Made by a program: the position numbers and the translations under genes. Below the pieces are notes generated by a model. It did no database searches. It saw nothing but the letters and a program-made list of their open reading frames with translations, and was not told the DNA's origin. A stretch of 64,000 nt of DNA from Peterkaempfera bronchialis (GTDB lineage Bacteria > Actinomycetota > Actinomycetes > Streptomycetales > Streptomycetaceae): positions 3,162,001 through 3,226,000 of the forward strand of contig NZ_CP031264.1 in assembly GCF_003258605.2 (NCBI RefSeq), given 5' to 3'. Numbering within the stretch: position 1 is the first letter of the stretch; every line of letters begins with the position of its first letter. Below, piece after piece: positions 44,453-53,504 of the stretch.

Positions 44453-46084
44453 TCACGCACCCCGGCCGGCTGCCCGGGCCGGTCGGGCCGGTCGGGCCGC
44501 TGCGGCCGAGGGTGCCGCCGCCGGTGCGGCCGCCGGTGCGGCCGAGGGTTCGGTGCGGGCCGCCGGCAACCCGGGCGCCCGGCCGGCCGAGGCGGGGCCG
44601 GACGCCACCGGGGCGGGGGTGGCGCCGAGCTCTCCGGCCCTGCCCACCACCACCTGGTCGCCCACGCGCAGCGGGTCCTCGCCCAGCGGCCGGATCTCGG
44701 TCCAGCCGCCGCCGGAGGCGCCCGGAAGCACCTCGACGGGATGGCCCCTGCCGTCGCGGAAGGCCGTCACCACCGTCCGGCCGTCCGCGTCCACGGTGAT
44801 CGCCGAGGTCGGCACGGCCAGCACCCGGCCGTTCGAGGGCGGCGCCTGGACCGTCAGCAGCACCTCCTGCGCGGTCAGGCCCGGGTCCAGCTGGTGGTTG
44901 GGGCGCACCACGATCGGATACGGACGGGTCTCGTCCGCGACCGCCACCGGATCGGCCACCGGGTCGGCCACCTGCCCCGGACCGGCCGGCAGCCGCACCG
45001 GGGTGTCCGCCACCGAGACCACGGTGCCGCCGGCGCTGACCCGGTCCGCCTCGGAGACGATCCGCACCGTCTGTCCGGGCCGGACCAGGCCCTTCTGGTA
45101 CGCCGGGAGCCCACCGCGGACCACCAGCCCGTCTGCGGAGACGGTCATCGCGTTGCCCGTCACCACCGAACCCACCGCCGCCGGCGCCGCGTCCACCGTC
45201 GCCGGGAAGCCCTGGAGGTAGACCACCTCCGCCACGGGCAGCATGGGGCCGTTGGCCGTCTTGGCCGCCGAGAGGCGGCGGCGGGCGGCGGCCAGGTCCT
45301 CGTCGCCGTGGGAGACCCGCCGCCGCGCCGCCGCCACCTCCTGGTCGGCGACGGCCCGGGCCGCCGCCGAGACCCTCGCGGAGGCGAGGCCGGCCCGCGC
45401 CCGGGCGGCGGCCAGCGCGTCCTTGGCGTCCTGCCGGGCGTGCCGGGCGGCGGCCACCGCGTCCTCGGCCGCCGCCAGCCGGGTGGCTCCGTCCGGCTGC
45501 GCGGGCAGCGGGGTGTAGCCACGGGCGGTGTAGAAGGCGGTGAGCGCTGCCGACGTACCGGCGCCGAAGACCGCCGCGTGGTCCTTGCCGGTACGGAATC
45601 CCAGGCTGCGCAGCGCCTTCTGCAACTGGGTGACGTCCGCGCCCCGGGAGCCCGGCTTGAGATCGCGGTACGCGGGGATGGGGCCCGGCAGTGCGAAGAC
45701 CGGTCGGCCGGAGATCTCCACCAGCAGCCGGCCGGCGGCGACCATGTCGCCGGTCCGCACCGGCGCCTTGGTCACCACCGCTCTGACCGCGCCGTCGCCC
45801 GCCCCGGCGGATGCCGCGACCTGCACGGTCTGTCCGGCGGTCACCATGCCCCGGGTGGTCACCGACCCGTCCAGCACCCGCCGCTCCACCCTGGCCGTCA
45901 ACACGTCGGGCGCGGGGGCCCTGACGGTCAGCCAGGCCGCCACCGCACCGCTGCTCAGCAGGACCACACCGGCCAGCAGGCCCGCGACCACCTGGTGCTC
46001 GGCCACCCAGCGCCATCGGGTCCCGCCTCCGCCGTCGCCCACGGCCCCGGGTGCCGCCGCCTCCTCCTCGTCAACGCGGGACAT
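44453..46084 (-). CDS. Efflux adaptor-like protein with peptidoglycan-binding domain
   Basis: 543 residues. A cytoplasmic acidic N-terminus, one membrane span at about residues 31-52, then a beta-barrel/lipoyl-type region ('TRGMVTAGQTVQVAASAGAG', 'VRTGDMVAAGRLLVEISGRPVF'). A PG_binding_1 domain ('LKPGSRGADVTQLQKALRSLGF') is followed by a long Ala/Arg coiled coil and a C-terminal HlyD-like barrel. The tail is Ala/Pro-rich. This is the membrane-fusion partner that usually goes with MacB-type ABC transporters, but no ATPase or permease gene is adjacent, which is odd. Located outside the membrane, it would link a transporter to the wall. Confidence 0.85.
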   Translation of the reverse strand: MSRVDEEEAAAPGAVGDGGGGTRWRWVAEHQVVAGLLAGVVLLSSGAVAAWLTVRAPAPDVLTARVERRVLDGSVTTRGMVTAGQTVQVAASAGAGDGAVRAVVTKAPVRTGDMVAAGRLLVEISGRPVFALPGPIPAYRDLKPGSRGADVTQLQKALRSLGFRTGKDHAAVFGAGTSAALTAFYTARGYTPLPAQPDGATRLAAAEDAVAAARHARQDAKDALAAARARAGLASARVSAAARAVADQEVAAARRRVSHGDEDLAAARRRLSAAKTANGPMLPVAEVVYLQGFPATVDAAPAAVGSVVTGNAMTVSADGLVVRGGLPAYQKGLVRPGQTVRIVSEADRVSAGGTVVSVADTPVRLPAGPGQVADPVADPVAVADETRPYPIVVRPNHQLDPGLTAQEVLLTVQAPPSNGRVLAVPTSAITVDADGRTVVTAFRDGRGHPVEVLPGASGGGWTEIRPLGEDPLRVGDQVVVGRAGELGATPAPVASGPASAGRAPGLPAARTEPSAAPAAAPAAAPSAAAARPARPARAAGRGA

Positions 46085-46190
46085 GCCCGGCCCCTCTCCG
46101 TTCCGCGAGCGCCTTGCCGTGGACGGACGGTTGCGGCCATATCCGGCATACCATCACATTTAGCCCACACTTTGATGAATATCACACCGG

Positions 46191-46380
46191 TCGGTGACCC
46201 GGCAGCGCGAAGTCCGCCACAGCCCCCCCGGGCGCAACCCCGGGCGGCTCAGCCGTGCTCGCAGATCCGGTCCAGCAGATTGGCCGTCGCCCGCTGCACC
46301 CGCTCATCCGTATGCCCCGGCCGACCCAGCGCGCCCCGAAGAGCGCGGCGGCGGCGGATACCGGCCGTGCCACGGCCCGC
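46191..46380 (-). pseudogene. Partial duplicate of the 3' end of the dimethylformamidase-like gene
   Basis: 46191-46328 is about 95% identical to 46386-46522, which covers the last about 27 codons of the neighbouring gene plus 56 bases behind it. A further short block (around 46350-46370) matches 46599-46624, so the middle of the gene end has been lost in frame. In frame it reads '...TAGIRRRRALRGALGRPGH', then 'TDERVQRATANLLDRICEHG' and stop. It has no start and is a dead copy or source of recombination. Confidence 0.75.
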
Positions 46381-46441
46381 ACCCATCGGTGACCCGGCAG
46401 CGCGAAGTCCGCCGCAGCCCCCGTACGCGACCCCGGGCGGC

Positions 46442-47992
46442 TCAGCCGTGCTCGCAGATCCGATCCAGCAGATTGGCCGTCGCCCGCTGCACCCGCTCAT
46501 CCGTATGCCCCGGCCGACCCAGGGCCGGAGACCAGGCGAAGGTGCCCGAGGCGAAGACCCACGCACCGCTGGGGGCCTGGTAGAGCGAGGTCTCGTGGTG
46601 GCGGCGGATACCGGCCGTGTCGCGGTACGGGGAGTGCGCCAGCAGGATGCGCTCGGTGTGGTCGGGCAGGGCCACCCGGGGGTAGTAGTGGTCGGCCTCT
46701 CCGGCGACCAGGCCCGGCACCGGCTCCTCCTCGCGGAGGCCGGTGCCCTCCCAGAGCCAGTGGTGGGCATTGCGGACGATCAGCGGCGCCGGCTCGGGCA
46801 CCCGTCCGGCGTACTGGATGCCCAGCAGTTGCTGCTCGGGCTCGCCCGCGTCCCGCCAGAGCGCGCTGCGCGCCCCCGCAGGGCCCTGGAAGGGGACGCC
46901 GGGGCCGGGGCGGCGGCGTTTGCGGCAGCTGACCAGCCGGTCCGGCTCGCCGGCCGGGGAGGGGGCCAGCTCGACCCGCCAGTACATGGTGTTGGCGGAG
47001 AGGAAGACCAGCGAGGTACCGGCGGCGCGGGCGCGCTCCGCCGCCCGCCGCATGGGCACCGACCAGTACTCGTCGTGGCCGGGGAAGACCAGGCCCCGGT
47101 AGCGGGTCGGGTCGACCGCCCCGGCGTGCAGGTCGGTGGCGGTGGCGTAGGCGAGGTCGTAGCCGTAGCGCTCCGCCCAGCGCACGAAGTCATAGGCATG
47201 CCCGACGTGGAGGGGCAGCCCGGCGCCGGCGTAGGGGCGGTCGAAGGAGACGGTGACGGCGGCGTCCTGCTCGCCGAGCAGCCGACCGTCCCCGTCCCAG
47301 GCGTGGTACAGGCTGGCGCCGGTGTGGCCGTCCTCCGGGAAGAGGTTGTACGCCTGCCAAGTGACGTCCGGGAGGAGGAGCAGCAGATCGGCCGGGTGGT
47401 CGTCGCGCACGGTGAAGGGGATGTGGCTGCGGTGGCGGTTGTCGATGGTGGTGAGGACCGCGACATACGCCCCCGGCTGCCAGTGTGCGGGGATCTGGAG
47501 CCGCCAGGAGAGCCACCAGTGGTGGCAGGAGACGGTGCGGCCCGCCACCAGCGGGGGCGGCTGCTTGAGGCCGCTGACACCCGGTCCGGAGGTCATGTGG
47601 TGGGCGCCGGCGCCGCCGTAGTGGCCGATGCGGTAGACGTCCACGGTGAACTCGCGGGGCGGGTCCACGGTGACCCGCAGGTCGACGGAGCCGCCGGGCC
47701 GCACCACCCCGGCCGAGGCGAAGCCCTTGATCTGGCAGTCCACGTCGTCGGAGTTGCGGGGGGCGCCGACCGAGCCGGAGTCACGGTCCTGCCGGGCGCC
47801 GGGCAGCAGTTGCTGCCCGGGGGCGCCGAGGTCGACGTACCAGGGCATCACGGTCCCGGCGGTGTCGGGGCCGGAGCCCTCGACATAGGTGTCGGCGCCG
47901 CGCAGCCAGGGCAGCGGGCCCTGACCGAAGGGATCGGTGACTCCGTGGGCGAGCGCGCCCGACTCCCAGCGGCGGATCTGATCCGTCCCCAC
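46442..47992 (-). CDS. N,N-dimethylformamidase beta-subunit-like domain protein
   Basis: 516 residues from a GTG with AGGAGGGAC upstream. N-terminal segment with 'EGYASAVSYAPGE'-type immunoglobulin-like region ('IKGFASAGVVRPGGSVDLRVT', 'FTVDVYRIGHYGGAGAH'). The conserved C-terminal domain has 'VTWQAYNLFPEDGHTGASLY', 'SFDRPYAG', 'GYDLAYATATDLHAG', 'YRGLVFPGHDEYWSVPMR' and 'FLSANTMYWRVEL'. These are the hallmarks of the large-subunit C-terminal domain of N,N-dimethylformamidase. In actinomycetes most of these are uncharacterised proteins that lack a small subunit. No signal peptide is evident with this start. Its end is duplicated at 46191-46380. Confidence 0.85.
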   Translation of the reverse strand: MGTDQIRRWESGALAHGVTDPFGQGPLPWLRGADTYVEGSGPDTAGTVMPWYVDLGAPGQQLLPGARQDRDSGSVGAPRNSDDVDCQIKGFASAGVVRPGGSVDLRVTVDPPREFTVDVYRIGHYGGAGAHHMTSGPGVSGLKQPPPLVAGRTVSCHHWWLSWRLQIPAHWQPGAYVAVLTTIDNRHRSHIPFTVRDDHPADLLLLLPDVTWQAYNLFPEDGHTGASLYHAWDGDGRLLGEQDAAVTVSFDRPYAGAGLPLHVGHAYDFVRWAERYGYDLAYATATDLHAGAVDPTRYRGLVFPGHDEYWSVPMRRAAERARAAGTSLVFLSANTMYWRVELAPSPAGEPDRLVSCRKRRRPGPGVPFQGPAGARSALWRDAGEPEQQLLGIQYAGRVPEPAPLIVRNAHHWLWEGTGLREEEPVPGLVAGEADHYYPRVALPDHTERILLAHSPYRDTAGIRRHHETSLYQAPSGAWVFASGTFAWSPALGRPGHTDERVQRATANLLDRICEHG

Positions 47993-48161
47993 TCGTCCCT
48001 CCTGGCCCCGGCGCGGACGCGGCAGAGTGCGGCGGCCGTCCGGCCGCCCGCGCCCGGCGTGCGTCCAGCACATCACATCCCGCCACCGTTTCGTCACCCC
48101 GCGTGCGTATGAATATGACAGCCGTCCTTGCCGACGTGGTGGAACCGGTACGAAAGCGGCG

Positions 48162-49844
48162 TCAGGCGAGTCTGACCGGTTTCTCCAGCCGCACGCCGAC
48201 GTCCTCCAGCCAGTCGCGCAGCGGGCCGTCGTCCCCCTGCTCGACCGCGCGCGCGACGGGGGCGGCGAAGTCCACCCGGCGGGCGCCGCCGACCAGCAGC
48301 GCCGGGCCGTCCAGCCAGTCGAGGCCGGGTACGGCGCCGGCGGTGTCCACGGCCGCGCAGCAGACCATCGCGGTGACATGGTCGACCAGGAGGTCGCGCC
48401 CCGTACGCGGCGGCACCGGCAGCAGTACCGCCCCGGGCTCCGCCGGATCGCCGGGAGGGGCGCACGCGGGGTCGGCGGGCGCCCCCAGCGCCGCCGCAAG
48501 CCGGTCGCTGCCGCCCGCGCGCAGCCGCTCCAGCACCCGGGCGAGAGTCGGCCCGGTGTCGGCGGCGGTGGGTCCGCCCGGGCCGAGGCGGGGCAGCGGG
48601 CCGTTTCCGGGGCCGCCCGGCTCGGTCCGGTCGACGGCGTCGTGGAGGGCGGCGGCCTGGGTCCGCCAGATGCGGTCCACCACGCCGCCGGGGTACTCCT
48701 CCCAGCCGACCCGGCTCCACCCCCGGCCGCCGGCCGCCGCGTCACCCAGGACGCCGTGGAAGAGCCGGGCGGCGAGCAGCGAGGTCGCCTCGTCCACCGC
48801 GCCGGGCTCCTCCAGGAGGTCGCAGGCGGGCCGGTCGCCGAGGCGCTGCTCGAACCCCTCGGCGAGCCGGTCGCGGCGGGAGAGCTCGGTCAGCGCGGCC
48901 ACCACGCCCGCGTTGAGGTGGGCGGGGAGGCTGCGGATCCGCCAGGCGGGCAGGGCGACGCGGGTGAGCAGCCGGTCCCATCCGGCGTAGGCGAGGCCGA
49001 CCTGCTCCTGAGCGGCGATGCGCAGTCCGTAGTCGACGGCCTGGGCCTGCTCGGAGGCCCAGGCGGCGACGGCGCGCTCCAGTTCCGCCGCGTGGCCCCG
49101 GCAGGCGCCCAGCAGCGCCCGGGTGACCCGGTCGAGGACGGCGAGGGCGGGGCGGCGCAGCAGCCGGCGGGCGGGGGCCGCCGGGGAGCGGCCCCGGTCG
49201 GCGGCACGGCCGCGCCGGACGGCGGCTCCGGCGGCGTCCAGGCCGCGGACGAAGCGGCGGGCGGCGGCGATCTCCGGGTCGGCGGAGGCGGCGGTGCCGG
49301 CCACCACGGGGGCCAGCAGGGCGCGCAGCTCGGGGACGCGCATCCACCAGAGGAAGGGCGAGCCTATGACCAGCACCGGCGCGGACGGCTCCGGTCGGCG
49401 GCCGGGCAGCAGGCGGCCGGGCTCGGCGGGGTCCGGGTCCTCCAGCCAGCTGTCGCAGTCGGGGGTGAGGGCGATGGCGGACGGAGCCGGGACCTCCATC
49501 CGGGCGGCGAGGTCGCGGACCAGCCGGTAGAGCTCGGGCGCCTCCTGCTCGCGCACGGTCACGGCGGGGGTGCGCAGCGGCCGGGCCCGGGCGAAGACCC
49601 CGGCCACGGCGCCCGCCACCAGCAGCGAGAGGGCGGCCAGGCCGCAGGCGATCCAGCGGGCGGTGTCCCAGGCGGCGGCGTCGGCCGAGCCCGGGGCACC
49701 GAGTCTGCCGGTGAGCCGCCCGGCGAGCAGGACGACGGCGACGGCCGTGGGCAGCGCGGCGGCCGCCACGGCCAGGCCGCGGACCCGCAGAACCGCATGG
49801 GCACGTGCACGTGCCGCGTCGACGCCTGCCACCTGCCGCCACAC
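48162..49844 (-). CDS. Degenerate M48-like membrane protein, active site lost
   Basis: 560 residues. Two N-terminal membrane spans (about residues 25-48 and 65-86) are followed by an M48-like domain. The wording 'LYRLVRDLAARMEVPAPSAI' and 'VLVIGSPFLWWMRVPELRALLAPVVAGTAA' corresponds to the M48 helix that normally reads 'LRA.LAHELGH'. Here the H-E-x-x-H positions are P-V-V-A-G, so no zinc site remains. The long C-terminal part, including 'GWDRLLTRVALPAWR', has alpha-helical, Ala/Arg-rich composition. It is probably a structural or regulatory pseudoprotease. Start codon is a GTG or ATG near 49844. Confidence 0.7.
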   Translation of the reverse strand: MWRQVAGVDAARARAHAVLRVRGLAVAAAALPTAVAVVLLAGRLTGRLGAPGSADAAAWDTARWIACGLAALSLLVAGAVAGVFARARPLRTPAVTVREQEAPELYRLVRDLAARMEVPAPSAIALTPDCDSWLEDPDPAEPGRLLPGRRPEPSAPVLVIGSPFLWWMRVPELRALLAPVVAGTAASADPEIAAARRFVRGLDAAGAAVRRGRAADRGRSPAAPARRLLRRPALAVLDRVTRALLGACRGHAAELERAVAAWASEQAQAVDYGLRIAAQEQVGLAYAGWDRLLTRVALPAWRIRSLPAHLNAGVVAALTELSRRDRLAEGFEQRLGDRPACDLLEEPGAVDEATSLLAARLFHGVLGDAAAGGRGWSRVGWEEYPGGVVDRIWRTQAAALHDAVDRTEPGGPGNGPLPRLGPGGPTAADTGPTLARVLERLRAGGSDRLAAALGAPADPACAPPGDPAEPGAVLLPVPPRTGRDLLVDHVTAMVCCAAVDTAGAVPGLDWLDGPALLVGGARRVDFAAPVARAVEQGDDGPLRDWLEDVGVRLEKPVRLA

Positions 49845-49910
49845 CCCCTGCCGCCGCCGTGCCCGTCCGCCGGTCCTGCTCCGACGGCGGGCACCTCGGC
49901 CCGGTCCGAA

Positions 49911-49961
49911 GAGTTCACGAGTTCACAAGTGGAACGATGGAACGGTGGAACGATGGAGAAC
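49911..49961. repeat. 8-bp iterations upstream of the M48-like gene
   Basis: GAGTTCAC twice (49911-49926), three bases, then TGGAACGA, TGGAACGG, TGGAACGA and TGGAGAAC in strict 8-bp phase (49930-49961). It lies 67-117 bases upstream of the minus-strand gene start and could be a cooperative regulator site. Confidence 0.75.
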
Positions 49962-50280
49962 CGCCATGGTCCGATCATCGATCGGGCACTCTCCGTGGCG
50001 TCTCTGCCACATCTGACGCCTGCGCACGGGCCGCCGTTCCGGATTCCGTCTCCTTCCCCCGAAAGAGGCGGATGTCCCTGGACCGCAGCATCCCCCTGTA
50101 CGGGCACGGCCACCCGGCGGGACTCCCCCCGAGGTCGCGGCCCGGAACCGCGGTTCTGGGCACCATAAGGCCGCCGCCCTCCCGGCGTCAGCCGGATGCC
50201 TCTCGCGTCACCCGAAGGACTGTGCGGGCGGCTCCGTTCGGCACCCGGCGGCGGGCCGGTGCCCGGTCCCGGAAAAGAGT

Positions 50281-50344
50281 CGGGGCCTTGGGCCCGGTGG
50301 TGTGAGGGGCCTCGGCCCTGCACATCACCGGGCCCAAGGCCCCG
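50281..50344 (-). terminator. Terminator of purD
   Basis: A 19-bp perfect stem CGGGGCCTTGGGCCCGGTG paired with its complement, plus an inner GGGGCC/GGCCC hairpin, 16 bases past the purD stop. Confidence 0.8.
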
Positions 50345-50359
50345 TCCCGCCGGGACCGC

Positions 50360-51607
50360 CTACTCGGCGGCCTTCAGCGCGATGTCGGTGCGGTGGTGGG
50401 AGCCCGCCAGGCTGACCCTGGCCACCGCGTCATACGCCCGTGCGCGGGCCTCGGCGAGGTCCTTGCCAGTGGCGGTGGCGGAGAGCACCCGGCCGCCGGC
50501 CGACAGGATCTCGCCGCCCTCGCCGAGCCGGGTGCCCGCGTGCAGGACGTAGGCGGTGCCGTCGGCGGCCTCGGCCTCGGCCAGCCCGCCGATGGGGTCG
50601 CCGGAGCGGGGCGCCGCCGGGTAGCCCTCGGCGGCGATCACCACGGTGACGGCCGCGCCGTCGCTCCAGCGCAGCGGCGCCGACTCGCCGAGCCTGCCGG
50701 TGGCGGCCGCGAGCAGCAGACCGGCCAGCGGTGTCTTCAGCCGGGCCAGCACCACCTGGGTCTCCGGGTCGCCGAAGCGCGCATTGAACTCGATCACCCG
50801 GACGCCGCGCGAGGTGATCGCCAGGCCCGCGTAGAGCAGCCCGGAGAAGGGGGTGCCACGGCGGCGCAGTTCGTCGACGGTCGGCTGGAGCACGGTCTCC
50901 AGTACCTCGTCCACCAGCTTGGGGTCGGCCCAGGGCAGCGGCGAGTAGGCGCCCATGCCGCCGGTGTTGGGGCCCTGGTCGCCGTCGCCGACCCGCTTGA
51001 AGTCCTGCGCGGGCTGCAACGGGACCACGCTGACGCCGTCGGTGACCGCGAAGAGCGAGACCTCGGGGCCGTCCAGGAACTCCTCGATCACCACCCGGCC
51101 GCAGGACGCGGCGTGGGCGAGGGCGGCCTCCCGGTCGGCGGTGACGACCACGCCCTTGCCGGCGGCCAGGCCGTCGTCCTTGACCACATAGGGGGCGCCG
51201 AAGGCGTCGAGCGCGGCGGCGGCCTGCTCGGGGGTGGTGCAGACATAGGAGCGGGCGGTGGGCACCCCGGCGGCGGCCATCACGTCCTTGGCGAAGGCCT
51301 TGGAACCCTCCAGCTGCGCGGCCTCCCGGGAGGGGCCGAAGACCGGGATGGAGCGGTCGCGGACGGCGTCGGCGACGCCGGCCACCAGGGGGGCCTCCGG
51401 GCCGACGACCACCAGGTCGGCGCCGAGCGAGGAGGCCAGGTCGGCCACCGCGGAGCCGTCCAGCTGATCGACCGGGTGGAGCCGGGCGACCTGCGCGATA
51501 CCGGCGTTGCCGGGGGCGCAGTGCAGCTCGGTGACGTCGGGGTCGAGGGACAGGGAGCGGCACAGGGCGTGTTCGCGGGCGCCGCCGCCGATGACAAGGA
51601 CCTTCAC
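50360..51607 (-). CDS. purD: Phosphoribosylamine-glycine ligase PurD
   Basis: 415 residues from the GTG at 51607. A TTG three codons earlier is weaker. ATP-grasp ligase joining phosphoribosylamine and glycine. Motifs: '[13 protein letters not shown]', '[10 protein letters not shown]', '[10 protein letters not shown]', '[13 protein letters not shown]', '[15 protein letters not shown]', '[12 protein letters not shown]' and 'FNARFGDPE'. Full length. Divergent from the SLATT-like gene with 321 bases between. Confidence 0.97.
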   Translation of the reverse strand: MKVLVIGGGAREHALCRSLSLDPDVTELHCAPGNAGIAQVARLHPVDQLDGSAVADLASSLGADLVVVGPEAPLVAGVADAVRDRSIPVFGPSREAAQLEGSKAFAKDVMAAAGVPTARSYVCTTPEQAAAALDAFGAPYVVKDDGLAAGKGVVVTADREAALAHAASCGRVVIEEFLDGPEVSLFAVTDGVSVVPLQPAQDFKRVGDGDQGPNTGGMGAYSPLPWADPKLVDEVLETVLQPTVDELRRRGTPFSGLLYAGLAITSRGVRVIEFNARFGDPETQVVLARLKTPLAGLLLAAATGRLGESAPLRWSDGAAVTVVIAAEGYPAAPRSGDPIGGLAEAEAADGTAYVLHAGTRLGEGGEILSAGGRVLSATATGKDLAEARARAYDAVARVSLAGSHHRTDIALKAAE

Positions 51608-51928
51608 GCCTGGCAAGGGTAGTGCCTGGCGGCGCGGGGCCGGTCGGCGCAGGGCCCAGGCCGGGGTGGGGCCGGGCCCAGGCCGGGGCCCGGGCAGGTC
51701 TGCGGAATCAGCGATTTGTCGATTCCGTCACTTTTGGGGGCCGCCGAACACCCACTCTCCCGGGTGAAATCCGCAAAGCCCCGCAAATGCCTCCCACCTC
51801 GGTGTCCGGCACCCTTCCGCGAGGACGATCACAACGGAAGGTCCCCACGGTCAGCCATTTGGCGGTAAGAAGTCTTCTTGGAGAGCTGCCGGCACCCGGC
51901 CGGTACGGCCGCACAGGGAGTCCCACAG
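51608..51928. promoter_or_regulatory. Divergent purD / SLATT-like control region with inverted repeat
   Basis: 321 bases without a gene. CGGAATC/GATTCCG (51703-51727, 11-base spacer) is a perfect 7-bp dyad in an A/T-richer patch. A direct repeat GGGCCCAGGCCGGGG occurs twice just upstream (about 51653-51690). Confidence 0.45.
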
Positions 51929-52717
51929 GTGAGCCAGCCGGAAATGCAGCCCGAGGAGAACGCCTGGGGCAACGAACCAGGCGAGGAGGACCAGTCCACG
52001 GCGACCACCGCCGCCGACGGGTCCAGGCCTCGCCGTACCGACCTGAGCGCGCGCCAGTTCCCCTTGGGTGACTGGGGCGAGCCCGCCGAACGGCTGGAGG
52101 AGCTGTACCGCTGGTCGGAGGAGCGGGCCGTCGAGGCCGTCGACTGGTACCTGCGCGACCGCGCCTGGAAGCGCCGCGCGGCCCGCGCGCTGCGGCTGCT
52201 GGCCGCGCTCTGCGCGGTCGGCGGCGCGGTGCTGCCGCTGATCGACCTGACCGGGGAGTGGGTCGGCGCCTCGCACTGGGGCTATGTGCTGCTGGTGCTG
52301 GCCGGCGCCTGCCTCGCGGCGGACCGCGCCTTCGGCCTCACCTCGGGCTGGATGCGGGACGTCAGCACCGCGCAGGCGCTCCAGCGGCGCCTGGAGGCGT
52401 TCCAGTTCGACTGGGCCTCGGAGTGCGTCCGGGAGGTGCTCGGCCCCACCGAGGGCACCGCGGGTGAGGCGGCGGAGCGCTGCCTGGGGGTGCTGCGGCG
52501 GTTCTGCGAGGACGTCTCGGACATGGTGCGCAGCGAGACCGCCGAGTGGATGCTGGAGTTCCGCGCGGTGATGACCCAGCTGCCGACCCAGGCCCCGGGC
52601 GTCTGGGGCGGTCGCAGCGAGGGCAGCCAGGGGGCCCAGGTGCGGGTCCTCCCGGCGCCGGGCACCCGGCCGACCATGCCGCGCCAGCGGCCCCCGGAGG
52701 GGGGGCCGCTGCGCTGA
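51929..52717 (+). CDS. Two-TM SLATT-like membrane protein
   Basis: 262 residues from a GTG with GGGAG eight bases before. Soluble, acidic N-terminus (1-45), an amphipathic helix 'WGEPAERLEELYRWSEERAVEAVDWYLRD', two membrane spans (about 87-107 and 117-134) joined by a short loop, and then a long helix 'TAQALQRRLEAFQFDW'. The organisation 'helix-2TM-long helix' and the 'RAFGLTSGWMR' loop match SLATT-family proteins, some of which are effectors in nucleotide-signal systems. The tail is Pro/Arg-rich. Here it stands alone behind purD, so a housekeeping membrane role is also possible. Confidence 0.75.
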   Translation: MSQPEMQPEENAWGNEPGEEDQSTATTAADGSRPRRTDLSARQFPLGDWGEPAERLEELYRWSEERAVEAVDWYLRDRAWKRRAARALRLLAALCAVGGAVLPLIDLTGEWVGASHWGYVLLVLAGACLAADRAFGLTSGWMRDVSTAQALQRRLEAFQFDWASECVREVLGPTEGTAGEAAERCLGVLRRFCEDVSDMVRSETAEWMLEFRAVMTQLPTQAPGVWGGRSEGSQGAQVRVLPAPGTRPTMPRQRPPEGGPLR

Positions 52718-52759
52718 GGGACCGCCCGGCAGGGCGGTACGACGGGGCCGGGGCTGCGG

Positions 52760-53407
52760 TCAGGCGAAGACGATCATCGAGCCCTGGCCCAGGCTGCGCA
52801 CCGCCGCCGCGTGCAGTCCGGCCCAGGCGTGCCGCTCCCGGGCGAACGGTCCCAGGTCGTCCAGCGGCGGGTTGAAGGGCTGCTCCAGGTCGGTCGGGGC
52901 CAGTGGCCGGGTCGGCATCGGCGGCGCGGCCGGGTCGATGCCCAGCGCCGGTGCCACGACCTGGAGTTCGCGCAGCAGCCCGTGCGCCGAGCCGAGCGGG
53001 CCGCCGGCGGCCAGCAGCGTCTCGTCCACCAGCGGCGTCGCGAAGTCCACCGGGACATAGGCGCCGGCGTGGTCGAAGTGCCAGACCAGGTGGGACTGCT
53101 CGGCCGGGCCCTCGAACATCTCCAGCAGCTGCTCGTAGTCGCTGCCCAGCTCATCCACCGGCGCCACGTCGAAGCCGGTGAGCTGGAGCAGGTAGGCGCG
53201 GCGCAGGAAGTGCAGCGAGTCGTAGTCGAAGGCGGCGACCGGTTCGACGTCGCCGCTCAGCCCCGGCATATAGCGGTACACCGGCACCTCGGGCAGTCCA
53301 TGCGCCACCAGGGCGGCGTTGTAGACGTCGAGGTCGTCCCGGAAGGGGTTCTCCGGGGCGTGGCAGAGAACGTCCACGAGCGGGACGAGCCAGATGTCGC
53401 AGGCCAC
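52760..53407 (-). CDS. Conserved hypothetical protein
   Basis: 215 residues from a GTG with AGGAGT eight bases upstream. It begins 'ACDIWLVPLVDVLCHAPENPFRDDL' and has 'FLRRAYLLQLTGFDVAPVDELG' and 'LVWHFDHAGAYVPVDFATPLVDE'. It ends 'SLGQGSMIVFA'. No catalytic motif or membrane segment was recognised. Convergent to the SLATT-like gene. Not assigned to a family from sequence alone. Confidence 0.82.
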   Translation of the reverse strand: MACDIWLVPLVDVLCHAPENPFRDDLDVYNAALVAHGLPEVPVYRYMPGLSGDVEPVAAFDYDSLHFLRRAYLLQLTGFDVAPVDELGSDYEQLLEMFEGPAEQSHLVWHFDHAGAYVPVDFATPLVDETLLAAGGPLGSAHGLLRELQVVAPALGIDPAAPPMPTRPLAPTDLEQPFNPPLDDLGPFARERHAWAGLHAAAVRSLGQGSMIVFA

Positions 53408-53504
53408 GGGCACTCCTGTGCGCTGTTCGCGCGAGGCGTCGGGGAGAGGGGACGGGTCGTACACCGTGGCGCTGCGCGCGCTTCACGGGTACCGGAGGCT
53501 CACC

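Larger units (their letters stand above)
49845..50359. other. Intergenic region with short iterated motifs
   Basis: 515 bases with no supportable gene. It contains the 8-bp iterations at 49911-49961 near the start of the M48-like gene and the strong terminator at 50281-50344 near purD. Confidence 0.5.

Noticed and set aside
43274-48112. A 1,612-codon frame on the plus strand
   Set aside because: Antisense to purC, the adaptor and the dimethylformamidase-like gene, and starts inside a tRNA.
49975-50166. 63-codon minus-strand frame between the M48-like gene and purD
   Set aside because: No ribosome binding site, no family resemblance, and a mixed composition that fits non-coding DNA.
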